Assembly: GCA_905221615.1 (NCBI GenBank)
Contig: CAJNDT010004602.1
Coordinates: 550,994 to 614,993, forward strand
Length of the DNA: 64,000 bases
Reading direction: 5' to 3'
From: Symbiodinium sp. CCMP2592
Lineage: Eukaryota; Sar; Dinophyceae; Suessiales; Symbiodiniaceae
Below the pieces are notes generated by a model. The model was given only the letters and a program-made list of their open reading frames with translations. It made no database searches and was not told where the DNA came from. Shown here piece after piece: positions 50,352 through 59,859 of this stretch (position 1 is the first letter of the stretch; every line of letters begins with the position of its first letter). Position numbers and translations under genes: made by a program.

Positions 50352-50867
50352 TTAGGGATTAGGGTCAGCGCCGCGAAGGGCCAGCACCGCAGCCTCGAGA
50401 ACAGCAATGCGCGAAGCCTGCTGCTCGAGCCCCTGAGTCAAACTCTGGATTGCACTGCTGAGTAAGAAGAACGCACTTGTGTAGGAAGGGTCCTCGCCAA
50501 GGCGGCGGACCGCACCTTCATCCTCCAGGAGCAAATGCTGCAAGCGGCCCTCAGCAGAAGAGACCCGATAGTGCAAAAGCCTGAACTCAGAAGCTGGAAC
50601 CTGCTGTTCAAGGGCAGTGGCAGCCTCGCGAAGAACCTGAGCAAGAAGAGAGCCCCCTGACGGAGCACGCCGTGGCGGGCTCCTGGATCTGGAACGAGAG
50701 CGGTCTCTCTCGTGCGGAAAACTGGGGGCCGGCGCACCTGACTCTGAGAAGGCCTGCGACCACGGAGGCGGGCCAGCAACAGGCTGCTGAATCTCACGAG
50801 AAGCACGCAAGCTCTCTTGCAAATTGTCCAAGAATGCCCGTTGGGACTCGGTACAAGCGTCACTCAT
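50352..50867 (-). CDS. SR-rich, helical small ORF
   Basis: A 171-codon ORF if started at ATG 50867 (MSDACTESQ), which overlaps the end of the preceding ORF by a few bases. A longer in-frame start at 50981 exists. It has a short RSRSRSRSPPRR tract (about 55-66) and long helices after it, with leucine-rich heptad-like stretches. No domain is recognised. Probably an accessory nucleic-acid-binding or structural protein of the recombinase element. Confidence 0.45.
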   Translation of the reverse strand: MSDACTESQRAFLDNLQESLRASREIQQPVAGPPPWSQAFSESGAPAPSFPHERDRSRSRSRSPPRRAPSGGSLLAQVLREAATALEQQVPASEFRLLHYRVSSAEGRLQHLLLEDEGAVRRLGEDPSYTSAFFLLSSAIQSLTQGLEQQASRIAVLEAAVLALRGADPNP

Positions 50868-50868
50868 T

Positions 50869-51126
50869 TTAGGAACGAGAAAAGCAAGCCCTGAAGGAAT
50901 CCCAAAAGGAGGCACTCTGCGGTTCGCGCACTTGCTGGAGCTCGGCAAGCTGATGTTCCACCTCGCGAATACGGCGCTCACAGGCTGTCACGTGGGCGGT
51001 AAGGGTGCGCAGCTGCAAATCGAGTTGATGCACGTGCCGACTAACCAGGCTCACTGTTGATGGAGAGCGACTGCCGGAGCGACCAGAGGAATCAAGATCA
51101 ACGTTCCACAGCTCCTGTTGGCGCAT
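50869..51126 (-). CDS. Short coiled-coil ORF
   Basis: An 85-codon ORF with a strong coiled-coil pattern at about 30-68 (HVHQLDLQLRTLTAHVTACE and on). Its end touches the start of the next ORF, which suggests translational coupling or a past single ORF split by a frameshift. No family recognised. It is the first ORF of the recombinase element in sense order. Confidence 0.4.
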   Translation of the reverse strand: MRQQELWNVDLDSSGRSGSRSPSTVSLVSRHVHQLDLQLRTLTAHVTACERRIREVEHQLAELQQVREPQSASFWDSFRACFSRS

Positions 51127-51326
51127 GCAGCGGGCCTAGGACACACCGGCCAGCACACAGACTTTTCCCCGAGGGTACTAAGACTGCACACCGGCTCCCC
51201 CGCTACAAAAATTTTCTCTGTGGCTCCCAAAGCCACTTGAGCTACAAACTGCCGGTGCATTAAACATTCGGAACTGAGACATGCGTGAAAAGAACTGCAT
51301 GCAAAGACCAGACAGGTATAAAAACG

Positions 51327-51377
51327 TTTGTGTGATAAAATCATGATTTCACACAAATTTAAAAGATTGAAATCATG
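51327..51377. promoter_or_regulatory. Two overlapping, mutually exclusive hairpins
   Basis: TTTGTGTGA (51327-51335) pairs with TCACACAAA (51349-51357). CATGATTTC (51342-51350) pairs with GAAATCATG (51369-51377). Both are perfect 9-bp arms and they share bases 51342-51357, so only one can form at a time. The segment is AT-rich and lies between the first ORF of the recombinase element and the end of the copia-side ORF. It is a candidate element terminus, origin-like or regulatory fold. Confidence 0.5.
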
Positions 51378-51448
51378 CAATTAAACGGTTCGCGGTTGTC
51401 GCCATTTTGAGGGCGAAGGATTTCCCTCAAATAAAACAACCTTGGAGT

Positions 51449-54400
51449 TTAGGTGGAAAGAGTTATCCGCCCGCGGAAACGTGTCATGAAACCAACATAA
51501 GCGCAGTTCCCGGCATCGTAGTAGCAAATGTAGCATGTCTTGCCTTCGGAGTCGTACCCTCTGTCCCACGCCAACTGTTTGGCCTTTCCCCATGCCGCGT
51601 ACTCGATGGCCTGACTGGCTGTGATTCGGAGACCACCGTAGTGAGAAACCGTCTTGCCGATGTCTTCATAGACCATCTCCGCACAAACTTTGAGGAACTC
51701 CTTGATGTCCACGCGAGGATCCACGAATTGAAGCCTCAGGTCATAAAGGTGCTTTGCGCAAGCCAAGGTGTACTTCTGGGACGTGATCAAGTCATTGAAG
51801 GAGCGATTTGATGCTGCATCTTCAAGGCTGAAGTATGCGCGCACCCAATGCAGTGTCCAGGATACCCGTTTCCGGTCGGCTTGAAGAAGGCTTGTGCGTA
51901 GCACTCAGCCAACTTCATCGCTTCACATCCAGGGCAATAGAACGTTCTCCCTTTGACATAACCAGTGTTCAGGGTCGCATAGGTGTCGATCCTGAACCAG
52001 TAGTGCCTGTTGTCGTAGTAGGCTTCGGGAACGGTCATGGCGATGTCAAAATCCTGCCAGGTGACTGTGGACGATTCAGCGACCGTGTCACCCTGGGCAC
52101 CCGACCTGATCTGTTGCTGCTGTTCCCCCGTAAACCATGTCTGCGAAATCTTGGTGGACGTCTTGACTTCACTCTTGTCCTCCCAAATCTCGACAAGCGA
52201 CGGGTGAGCGACTGAGTCGGTTCGGACAGTTTCGTCCCATGAGCGAACTTTCGATGCCTCAACAAAGCACGTGGATACCATCTTCTCGCAGAACAGCTGC
52301 TTCTCGTAGATAGCGAGGCCCAATTTGAACCTGACCCGATTGTCCGGTGGTGGCACCTTTTCGACTGACAGTGTATGCACGCCTGACGACGCATGTTTCG
52401 CCTGGCTATACATTCTTGACCAAAACGAAGATCCATGAATCACCACGCATGCTCGGGCCCGCAACTCCAGTTCAATATACATTCCCAGCGCGTGGAAGCC
52501 GTTGAACATAGAAGCTTTCTGTCGAAGGTAATTGCTGGCTGCTCCTACGAACCGTAAGTCATGATTGATGTTGACAATTGGAGGGCGCGTGGTACGCTTC
52601 CCTGCCGCAATGATAGGGTCAACGTACGTGACCTTGAGCTGTCGCTGCAAGTCAGCACGAATCGCTGCTCCGTCTCCGACCTCACTCATCGGAAATGATA
52701 TGTTCTCGATGAGGATCGCCTGGAGAGACAGATGGTAATGCAACGTGACGGTTGCAAGCTGCTCTTCAGTCAAGCCATCCAATGTCTCATTCACAGATTC
52801 CAACGATCCCTTTGTGACTTGGAAGTTGTAGTTGGCACCTGCGGTGATCGACGGGCTCACAATGTAGATCTCACTCCATCCATGCATGACGAGATTTTCT
52901 CTCACTGTATGCGATGATCCTCTGGTCCTTGCGACCATGTCAAAGTCTTGGACGAGGATTGTGCATTGAGAGCGCATAGTCGCGGCATCAGGCTTGCCAC
53001 CCATACCCAAACTATTGCGAAATCCGTTCAGCGTGTTCATGGTGTTGATCCTTGCTTCTGCCGGAATTTCATCGTTGTCGACAAGATCGCTGTCTGCCTC
53101 GATCATCACTGCCGAGGTAAGCATTGGAGGAGAAGGAAGATGCACGCACGACACCAATGCCAATGCATGGTACAGCCGCGAATACATCCGTAACCACATC
53201 TTCGTGCTCAGCTTCACGTAGACCTTCAGGTTGAGACCCTTGTCGTCACTTTGAGAGACGGAACGAATCCTTGCCAAGTAGGTCACCAGTCTTCTGACGT
53301 AATGCTGAATCGGTGTGGTCCCCACGTCGTGGTTGGCCACGAACTTTGGCGTCTCATCAATGGTAGGTGGGTACTCGTCTTGATCACGGGTCGTCGCCAG
53401 CAAGCTCGAGCGACAGCCCTTTTCATCGATGTTGACATAATGGTACCAACTTTCCTGAGCGCCAGCGGGGATTGGAGCTTCCTCCCATGTCGGTTGCGAT
53501 GGTTCCTCTTCCGGTTGCGAAGTCGATGGTTGTGGAGGAGGTGCCGCGGAAGATGATGACGCCGATGCCGTTGCCTCGTCCGTCCTTGCCCTCTTTGGTC
53601 CGTGGCTAGGGGTGGCTCGAGGCTCAGCAGCGGATCCTTGCGATTGTCCCGGCGTTCTTCCATGCTCAGGGTGCACGATTCCTTCCGGTTCGAGGTTGCT
53701 TGCCGTAGGCATCGCAACTCTCCCCGTTGAGTATACCCAGCTAGGATGCCGTTGAAGATTGGGCGGAAATAGGCCATCATCTTGCATAAGCGGACTTGGT
53801 GCCCCCATCTGTTGGAATTCTGCTTCCCATATGCTCAACGTGGCGCGTTTGGTAGAGCAGTCGACCACATACCCAGATTCAACTCCGCACTGATTCCAGG
53901 TGTAGCTACGGAACGCATCCGGCAATTGGAAGCCGTTCCTGTCCTGATCTGCACATACAGCATCCACATGGTGCTTGAGGAAAGAATACGTGGTGTAGTC
54001 GGAATCAGGGAGCACATCGTTGGACCATCTGTAATGCGGGTGTCCAGTTTCTGGATCAACCCATGATACGTAGGAATGAAGCACGTGGAGACAGACACTG
54101 AACGCCTGGAGCGAGTTCATCGCAAAGGCGAGCGGATGTCCCATGCCTTGAGGCATTGTGCGCATCATCAAAGCCAGCTGGTGAACGTTGAGTGGCGTAG
54201 CGCCATCGTTGCTCGCTGCACATTCTTGGTTGTAGGTCCGTAGTCCATACCCAGTGTGTTTTGCGAACATGTACATCAGCTTGCACACCCTACATAACGT
54301 AGGCTCCGCCAACAGGTCTGATTGGTCAGGTGCTCTACCCGACATAGGCAACTTGTGGTAGTAGTCCTGATTCACCGTATACCATTGTTGAATTCTCGTG

Positions 54401-55020
54401 TCTGTCACAGTCTGGTAGGGCGTCTCCACGGAGTTGATGAGAACGGCGAGGTTGTAGTACCCGTCCGCACTGACGATGTTCCTTGTTGCAGTGTTCAAGT
54501 CGAACCGAACTTGCTTTCGTTCTTGTTCCAGTTCAACCACAGCCAATTTTGCATCATCGCGGATCACTTCCTCATCCACCATGAACCTGGTGATGGCATT
54601 GAACTTCCCCTCGTAGTCAGCAACAATGTGTTTGAGACCTCCACCAAACTTGATGACCATGGCGAGTATCTCCCCATAGGGTTTGTCCATGTACTCCTCA
54701 GGGGCAGCAAATAAGCAAGCTTTGAGGATTTCTCGGACTCGAATGGAAAGATCCCCTCCTGGCGACAGATTTGCACACGTGAACAGCAAGACCAACGGAG
54801 GTGCTTTGAACGCTGCCCATGTGCGAATGAGATCATTGTCGACCACTTTGTCTTTCGTAATCTTCGGCGGGAGCGAGACGCTCTGCGACGAATCCCCAGA
54901 ATACATCTCCAGGAACTTGTGGAACTTCAGAAACGTTCGCATCATCCCACCAGACGGGAAAACTTCTTCGTGGTCCACTCCTTCGAAGGCCAGCTCGTAG
55001 GCATTGTAGCTTTCAGCCAT
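51449..55020 (-). pseudogene. Large downstream ORF of the copia element, frameshifted
   Basis: The frame 55020-51787 (1077 codons) is followed by 51904-51449 in another frame. Coherent sequence passes from HCIGC in the first frame to AYFSLEDAASNRSF in the second at a GCGCGC run (51837-51842) that is 2 bp too long. The original ORF was therefore about 1190 codons. No catalytic domain is recognised. Seen features are a Pro/Ser/Thr-rich linker at about 440-520, a likely zinc site CPGCEA...HCIGC near the end of the first frame, and CYICYYD in the second. It lies 112 bp downstream of copia pol on the same strand. Role unknown; a structural or envelope-position protein is possible but unsupported. 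Confidence 0.5.
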
Positions 55021-55132
55021 GGCTCGGGTTTCGGTCCTTCCTCCGTAGGAGGGAAGTCCCTACACCCTACTCGACTTCACGGTTCCGGGTTCTCCGTAAG
55101 AGGCACCCTTCCCCGATCCGTCTGGTCAGACC
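55021..55132 (-). other. Spacer with hairpin upstream of the 1077-codon ORF
   Basis: About 110 bp. A stem of CTTCCTCC and GGAGGGAAG (about 55038-55056, one bulge) around GTA lies just before the start codon on the minus strand. Confidence 0.4.
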
Positions 55133-58100
55133 TTAGTTGTTCCTTAGTTGGGGCTGTCTAATAGCCCCTTCATCAGCGTCTACACACTGATGTTGCTGCC
55201 ATGCAATGTCCTCAGATTCATGTGCAACATGACTGACACTGACATGAGCTCGAACAAGGCTGCGAACATTCCTCGCAATTGACCGCCATGAGACATCAAT
55301 GCGCTGCGACAAACTGCTCTTCGAATCATGGTCCAAGCAATCATCCGGTCTCATCACCAAACGATCCGCTTCAGGCATGTTAGAGAACATGATCCTGCGT
55401 CCACCACCATCGCCATCAGCACCAACATGATCATCAACCTTAACCTTCGTCACCTTGCCACTTGAAACAAGAGCATGCAACTCTGGCCAAGACCAACATG
55501 AACATGAAGAAGGCATGTCAAGCGAAAAATAGACGTCGGAAAATTCCGCACACTTCTTCAGCAGGCGTTTGAGAGATTTCAAGACACTTCTGAAAACCTT
55601 GTACTTCCCACCAGAACGTTTCTCACCCCCCACGCAAGCCCCTTCACTACTTCCAGGACCAGCACCTGATCGCAAAAGCGATGCCACGAATAGCACAGGT
55701 GTGCGCAGGTCGTTCCGGCACGCATCCTTCATCATACCGATAAGGTTGTCCTCATCGGCTTTGGAGCTGATCAGCTCCTTGCAAGTTATGCGAGAGCAAC
55801 CCTTAGTGGACTTAGGCACGGCGTAGCCATTACCCAAGCCACAGAGGTCAACAATCATGCGGTCTGGCTTTCGTCCACCAGCCTTCGACGGCATGGCTAC
55901 CAATCTCCCATCGCCAGTTGCCTGAAATTTCAAGGCTTTAAGCAATCTTCTGGAGATTTGGCTAGTCAACTCGCATTTATCAGATCGATCCTTAGCGTCC
56001 GAATCAGTCATGTGCAAATGTTTGGACGAGCACACATCAGACGACTTAGGATGCAGCGCGACGTTTGCGGCAATGTACTCCCATTCATCCTTGCAGTAGC
56101 CGAGCTCAACGGCGGTTCCGGGAGATACAGGATCCCGAAAGGTATAACGTTGCCCGTGAGTGCATCCTTGGATCTTGATGCTCTTCCACATGGCATCTTC
56201 CTGAAGTCCCTTGTACTGCTTGGTTTCCTGGACTGGTACTCGAGGAGGCACTTCGATGATGATTTGGAACCCCCATGATGCCGCTCTGCGCGCAATTCTT
56301 TGGACGACCTCCCCCCATGGGTAGTCTGTCCGCAATTTGGCCCTTTCAGGGTTGTCAGCGATTTTCCGACTCAGCCACGAATTCTTGCCCAACACCCCTG
56401 CACCAATGAAGATTACGGAGTTAGGGTTGTCTTTCCTTGCTTCCACCACATCAAAGATGTAGGCGCACATGGCGTCGTCAACTTCTCGCCCCATACTCAG
56501 AACATTTACTTGCAGCCCAGGGTCGTAGTGAGAATCGGGAGCATGCTGGGCGATGCAATCCTTGCCTGGAGCATACTCATTCCACCAGTTCTCCTCATCG
56601 ACTCCTATCAATGTCCATACCGTCACTGCCTTTGGAGCATCTTTGATAGTGATACGGTACTTCCACCGGCTGTAAGGATTCTTGTAAGCATGGACCAACC
56701 TTCCATCGTGGTCGAGGAATTGGATCACCAGACCCTCCTTGGGCTTGTTTTCGGCGAAATTGACCACGTGAGGCACAATTGCTCCATCATATCCTTGATA
56801 TTCCCTTTTCTGTTCCGCCGCATCATGCCATACATCTTCGTACACCGACGACCATTGGTCATAACCAAATTGAGAGGCTTGACTTTTGGACTGGCCGTTG
56901 AAACAAAATCCCTGGTGCAATGTAAAGCCCTGGTACCCCCCATGGATGGCACGCGCCAGTGTGACAACCACCGCTCGCCATTTGGCGGGCAGGGCGCGCA
57001 CATAAGACTGGCCTAGAGGCGGTTCAGGAGGAGGCAAAAACGGCGGCGCAAGGACGTCCGCAATGGCGGCGGGGCGCAAATGCCCTCGCACCGGATGGTA
57101 CTGAAACACAGCACGCTCCACGTAGCGGTCGAACTTGCCCGGTGTGTCAAGGATAGCAGCACGATCCTCCATCTGGTGCCACTGCCCTTCACGAAGAATC
57201 CAAGTCGACCGAAGGTAACGACCAGGCGGCAACGCGGAAGGCGGCCCCCGCAACATGCGCGGGAACTTGACAACCAGGATGGGGTCCACACTGTCATGTT
57301 CTTGCAAGCCTTCCTTACTCGACAATCCAGCGCGATACAACACCTGAGGGAGGATCGGCGTCTGCGTGTAAGGAAAACAAGGCACCTCGCTCTTGAACGA
57401 GTAGTGCTGCTGACCCTTCTCATCCGTGCTTTGGGTATGAGTAGGCCGCATCAGATCCATAATCTCTTGGGAGCCGATGAGATCCGGCGGAAAGATGTTG
57501 ATGAGCTGACACGCATGTGTCCAGGACACGGAATCCTTGAACGACTTGGTGTGTATGTCCGCTGACATCTTGGCAGTGACCTCATAGGCAAGAGAAACGT
57601 AACCTTCCTGAAAGATAGAATGCATCCATCCAATGCAGATACCGTGGGTACGTTCCAAGTGACGCATAGTCGGATTCTTGCCCGTGCGAATCACCCCGAT
57701 CATGGTCTGGTTGTCGTCGTAGAAGACGAAGTTGGGGTCTTGCCCCCCAAGCTGCTGCCACAACGTGATAGCAGGCAATCCAAGACGTGACATGGCAAAG
57801 TCGGCCGCGACAATCTCGGCCTCAGGTGTGGAATGACTCAAGCATCCCTGCCTTTTGCTAAGTCCCGCCAAGGGAAATCTTGTATGAGAACCTTGAATGT
57901 GCAAGTGAGCACCGGAGGTAGATTTCAAACTTTCTCCACAACCTGCATAGTCCGCATCTGCAAACAGCCCGATGGACGAGTCCTCCAAGGAGTTCCCGAC
58001 CCATCCAATCATCATGTGATGTTTGGACTGGTGCACATAGGCCATGAGATGATGAAGAAGAGCATCCTCCTTCTTGGTCCATTTCGTGATCTTGCGTGCG

Positions 58101-58985
58101 AGATTGTTGATACTGCGCAGAAGATCAAAGCGGCAAATGCGCGCGGCATAAAGCAATTTCATGAGAATGCTGGCTGCCTGCGGAGCAAGTGCGCCGCGAT
58201 TAGCCTCGTTGATTTCCTCTTCCTCGGGCGCCTTGGGAATAGGTGGAGGCGGAACGAGCCGACCATCCTTATCAACAGGCATGGTGTGTCCACACCACGT
58301 GCATCGATGGCTTTTACCTGACTGTGCCGGAGCGCGAGCTGGGTGATTCTTAGTCTCCTCAGCCGGACTCGGCGATGGTACCGTCTTGAATTTTGTCGGA
58401 TCGAACCCAGTCACGTCGCAGTACTTCTTGACTGTCATGTCCAGGTACGTCTCCATGTCGTAGGTAACGGTCTGCACCTTCGTTTTGTCATGCAACGTTG
58501 CCTCGCCCTTGGAGATGCGACAACCCAGATACAAGCCCAGCGGCGTTTCTTCTTCCAATCGAAGTTCCTGGCGCAGCATGTCCCAGCCCTTGGGTAGATT
58601 CTCTTTGGGTCCTGCCATCTTGAGATCATCCACGTAGATGACAAGTAAGAGCTTCATTTGCGGGTGGAAATACAATGATGGCCATTCATCGCCAATCGGC
58701 TTGAACCCTACTTTCTGTACCGCGGTGTGGCAATGTTGTTCCCACATGGTTCCTGCGTCAGGATGTCCATATAGAGCTTTGATCAGGCGACATACCGGCC
58801 TACGGAATTTGTGCCGTTTCGCAGATGGATGCCAGGCTTCATCAGGCAGTTCAACCCAACATGGAGTGCCCGATAGTCTCGCCTGAATGTATGCTTGGAT
58901 AGCATCCGCCATCTGGACATCGTTGCCAGGAAGGCATCCGTAATAATCTGCCCACCGTGAGGCGTCAAACGTAGCCGGGGAATTC
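55133..58985 (-). CDS. Copia pol, C part: RT, RNase H and long tail
   Basis: The nominal ORF starts at 58912, but the frame is coherent from about 58985 (ADYYGCLPGNDV before MADAIQAYIQA). RT_2-type reverse transcriptase has LYGHPDAGTMWEQH (about 45-60) and YVDDLKMAG (about 91-99). RNase H has LFADADYAGCG (about 313), STPEAEIVAAD (about 362) and YDDNQTMIG (about 397). A typical copia end (ADIHTKSF) is near 452. Then about 800 residues of tail follow, including LPPGRYLRSTWILREGQW and a late block with SLDMPSSCSCWSWPEL. The tail is far longer than in ordinary copia. It may contain decayed accessory domains, with a methyltransferase-like fold as a weak possibility. Confidence 0.75.
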
Positions 58986-59859
58986 CCAAATCCTGAAACA
59001 ATGCGGCTTCCATGTTCTGGTCTTTGACCTGATCACCGAGTAGTACACCTCGCCCTTTGAACTTCCTGGCAGGATCGTCCTCTTTGAGCTGATAGTTCTT
59101 CTCGTATATCAGTCCATGTACTCGCGCCATGTGTACTTTCTCACCTTTCTTCTTTGCCTCAGCGACGACGTCGTCATATTCACGCGTAGTTGAGAAGTCA
59201 AACACCTCTTGGTCCCACAATCCCTTCCATTCTTTCATGAAAGCTTCCATGGCCTTGGGATTGTTGATCATCTCCTTGCGTGTGACGGGTCGAGTGACCA
59301 TGGCATTGAAGCACGATCCTCCTGCATGATTCTTTTCCCGATGTACGTTTCTGTGAGAAGTCGTACACGGCATAGAAGGAATCCAGTTGTCATCCATGAC
59401 CATGTGTGCCGGAACAGCCGGCACGACGTCCGCCAAGAATTGTTCTTGTGTGTATTGATCCACATAGGACTGTGCCCATGACCAACCATCGTCGTCATCA
59501 ACGGACACGTTGAGTTGCAGATCAATTTCTTCACATGGGACAATCTTGGGAAAGATCATGTTGTCCAAAATCTTGGTAACTATCCTCTTTCCTATCACAG
59601 CCTTCTTCCGGTCTTTCTTGGCAACTCGAGCTTTGTCTCGCTTTTCTTTCTTGTATGCTGCCTTCTTCTCCGTTTCGCTCATCTTCTTCCATGCTTCCGG
59701 AGAATAAGAATGGATAGGTCGCCGTGTAGGAAGAGTTCGTCGACCGTCACTTCGGATCTTATACGGAACTCACCTTTTGTCGATCTTGCAGGCTTCACCG
59801 TCATCGGTGAGATATACAATGCCGTCCCCTTTCTTCCCCGTACTCCAATGTTCAATCTC
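58783..59859 (-). pseudogene. Copia pol, middle part, with stop and frameshift
   Basis: This stretch continues the frame of the ORF ending at 59860. It begins after an in-frame TAG (59860-59862), is interrupted again by an in-frame TGA near 59771, and is open from ATG 59682. It holds the basic linker KKAAYKKEKRDKARVAKKDRKK and the start of the RT (WDQEVFDFSTTREYDDV, RGVLLGDQVKDQN, AALFQDLG). Near 58985-58990 the coherent sequence jumps frame at GGGAATTCCCC, as if one base had been lost. With these three lesions the element cannot make a full pol protein unless by recoding. Confidence 0.7.

Larger units (their letters stand above)
42392..51448 (-). mobile_element. DIRS-like tyrosine-recombinase retroelement
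   Basis: Five minus-strand ORFs lie head to tail. In sense order: coiled-coil ORF (51126-50869), SR-rich ORF (50867-50352), tyrosine recombinase (50094-47893), gag-like ORF (47711-46506), and a 1276-codon ORF with dioxygenase-like, methyltransferase-like, RT and RNase H domains (46478-42648). All are open. DIRS/Ngaro-type elements use a tyrosine recombinase in place of a DDE integrase, and many carry a methyltransferase. In classical DIRS the recombinase is at the 3' end, whereas here it is 5' of gag and RT. AT-rich, palindrome-bearing borders at about 42.40-42.60 and 51.30-51.45 kb may be the termini. Exact ends are not certain. Confidence 0.65.

Noticed and set aside
51385..51405. Similarity to the dinoflagellate spliced leader (GTCGCCATTTTG)
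   Set aside because: Only about ten bases match around GCCATTTTG; the conserved start and the GGCTCAAG end are absent.
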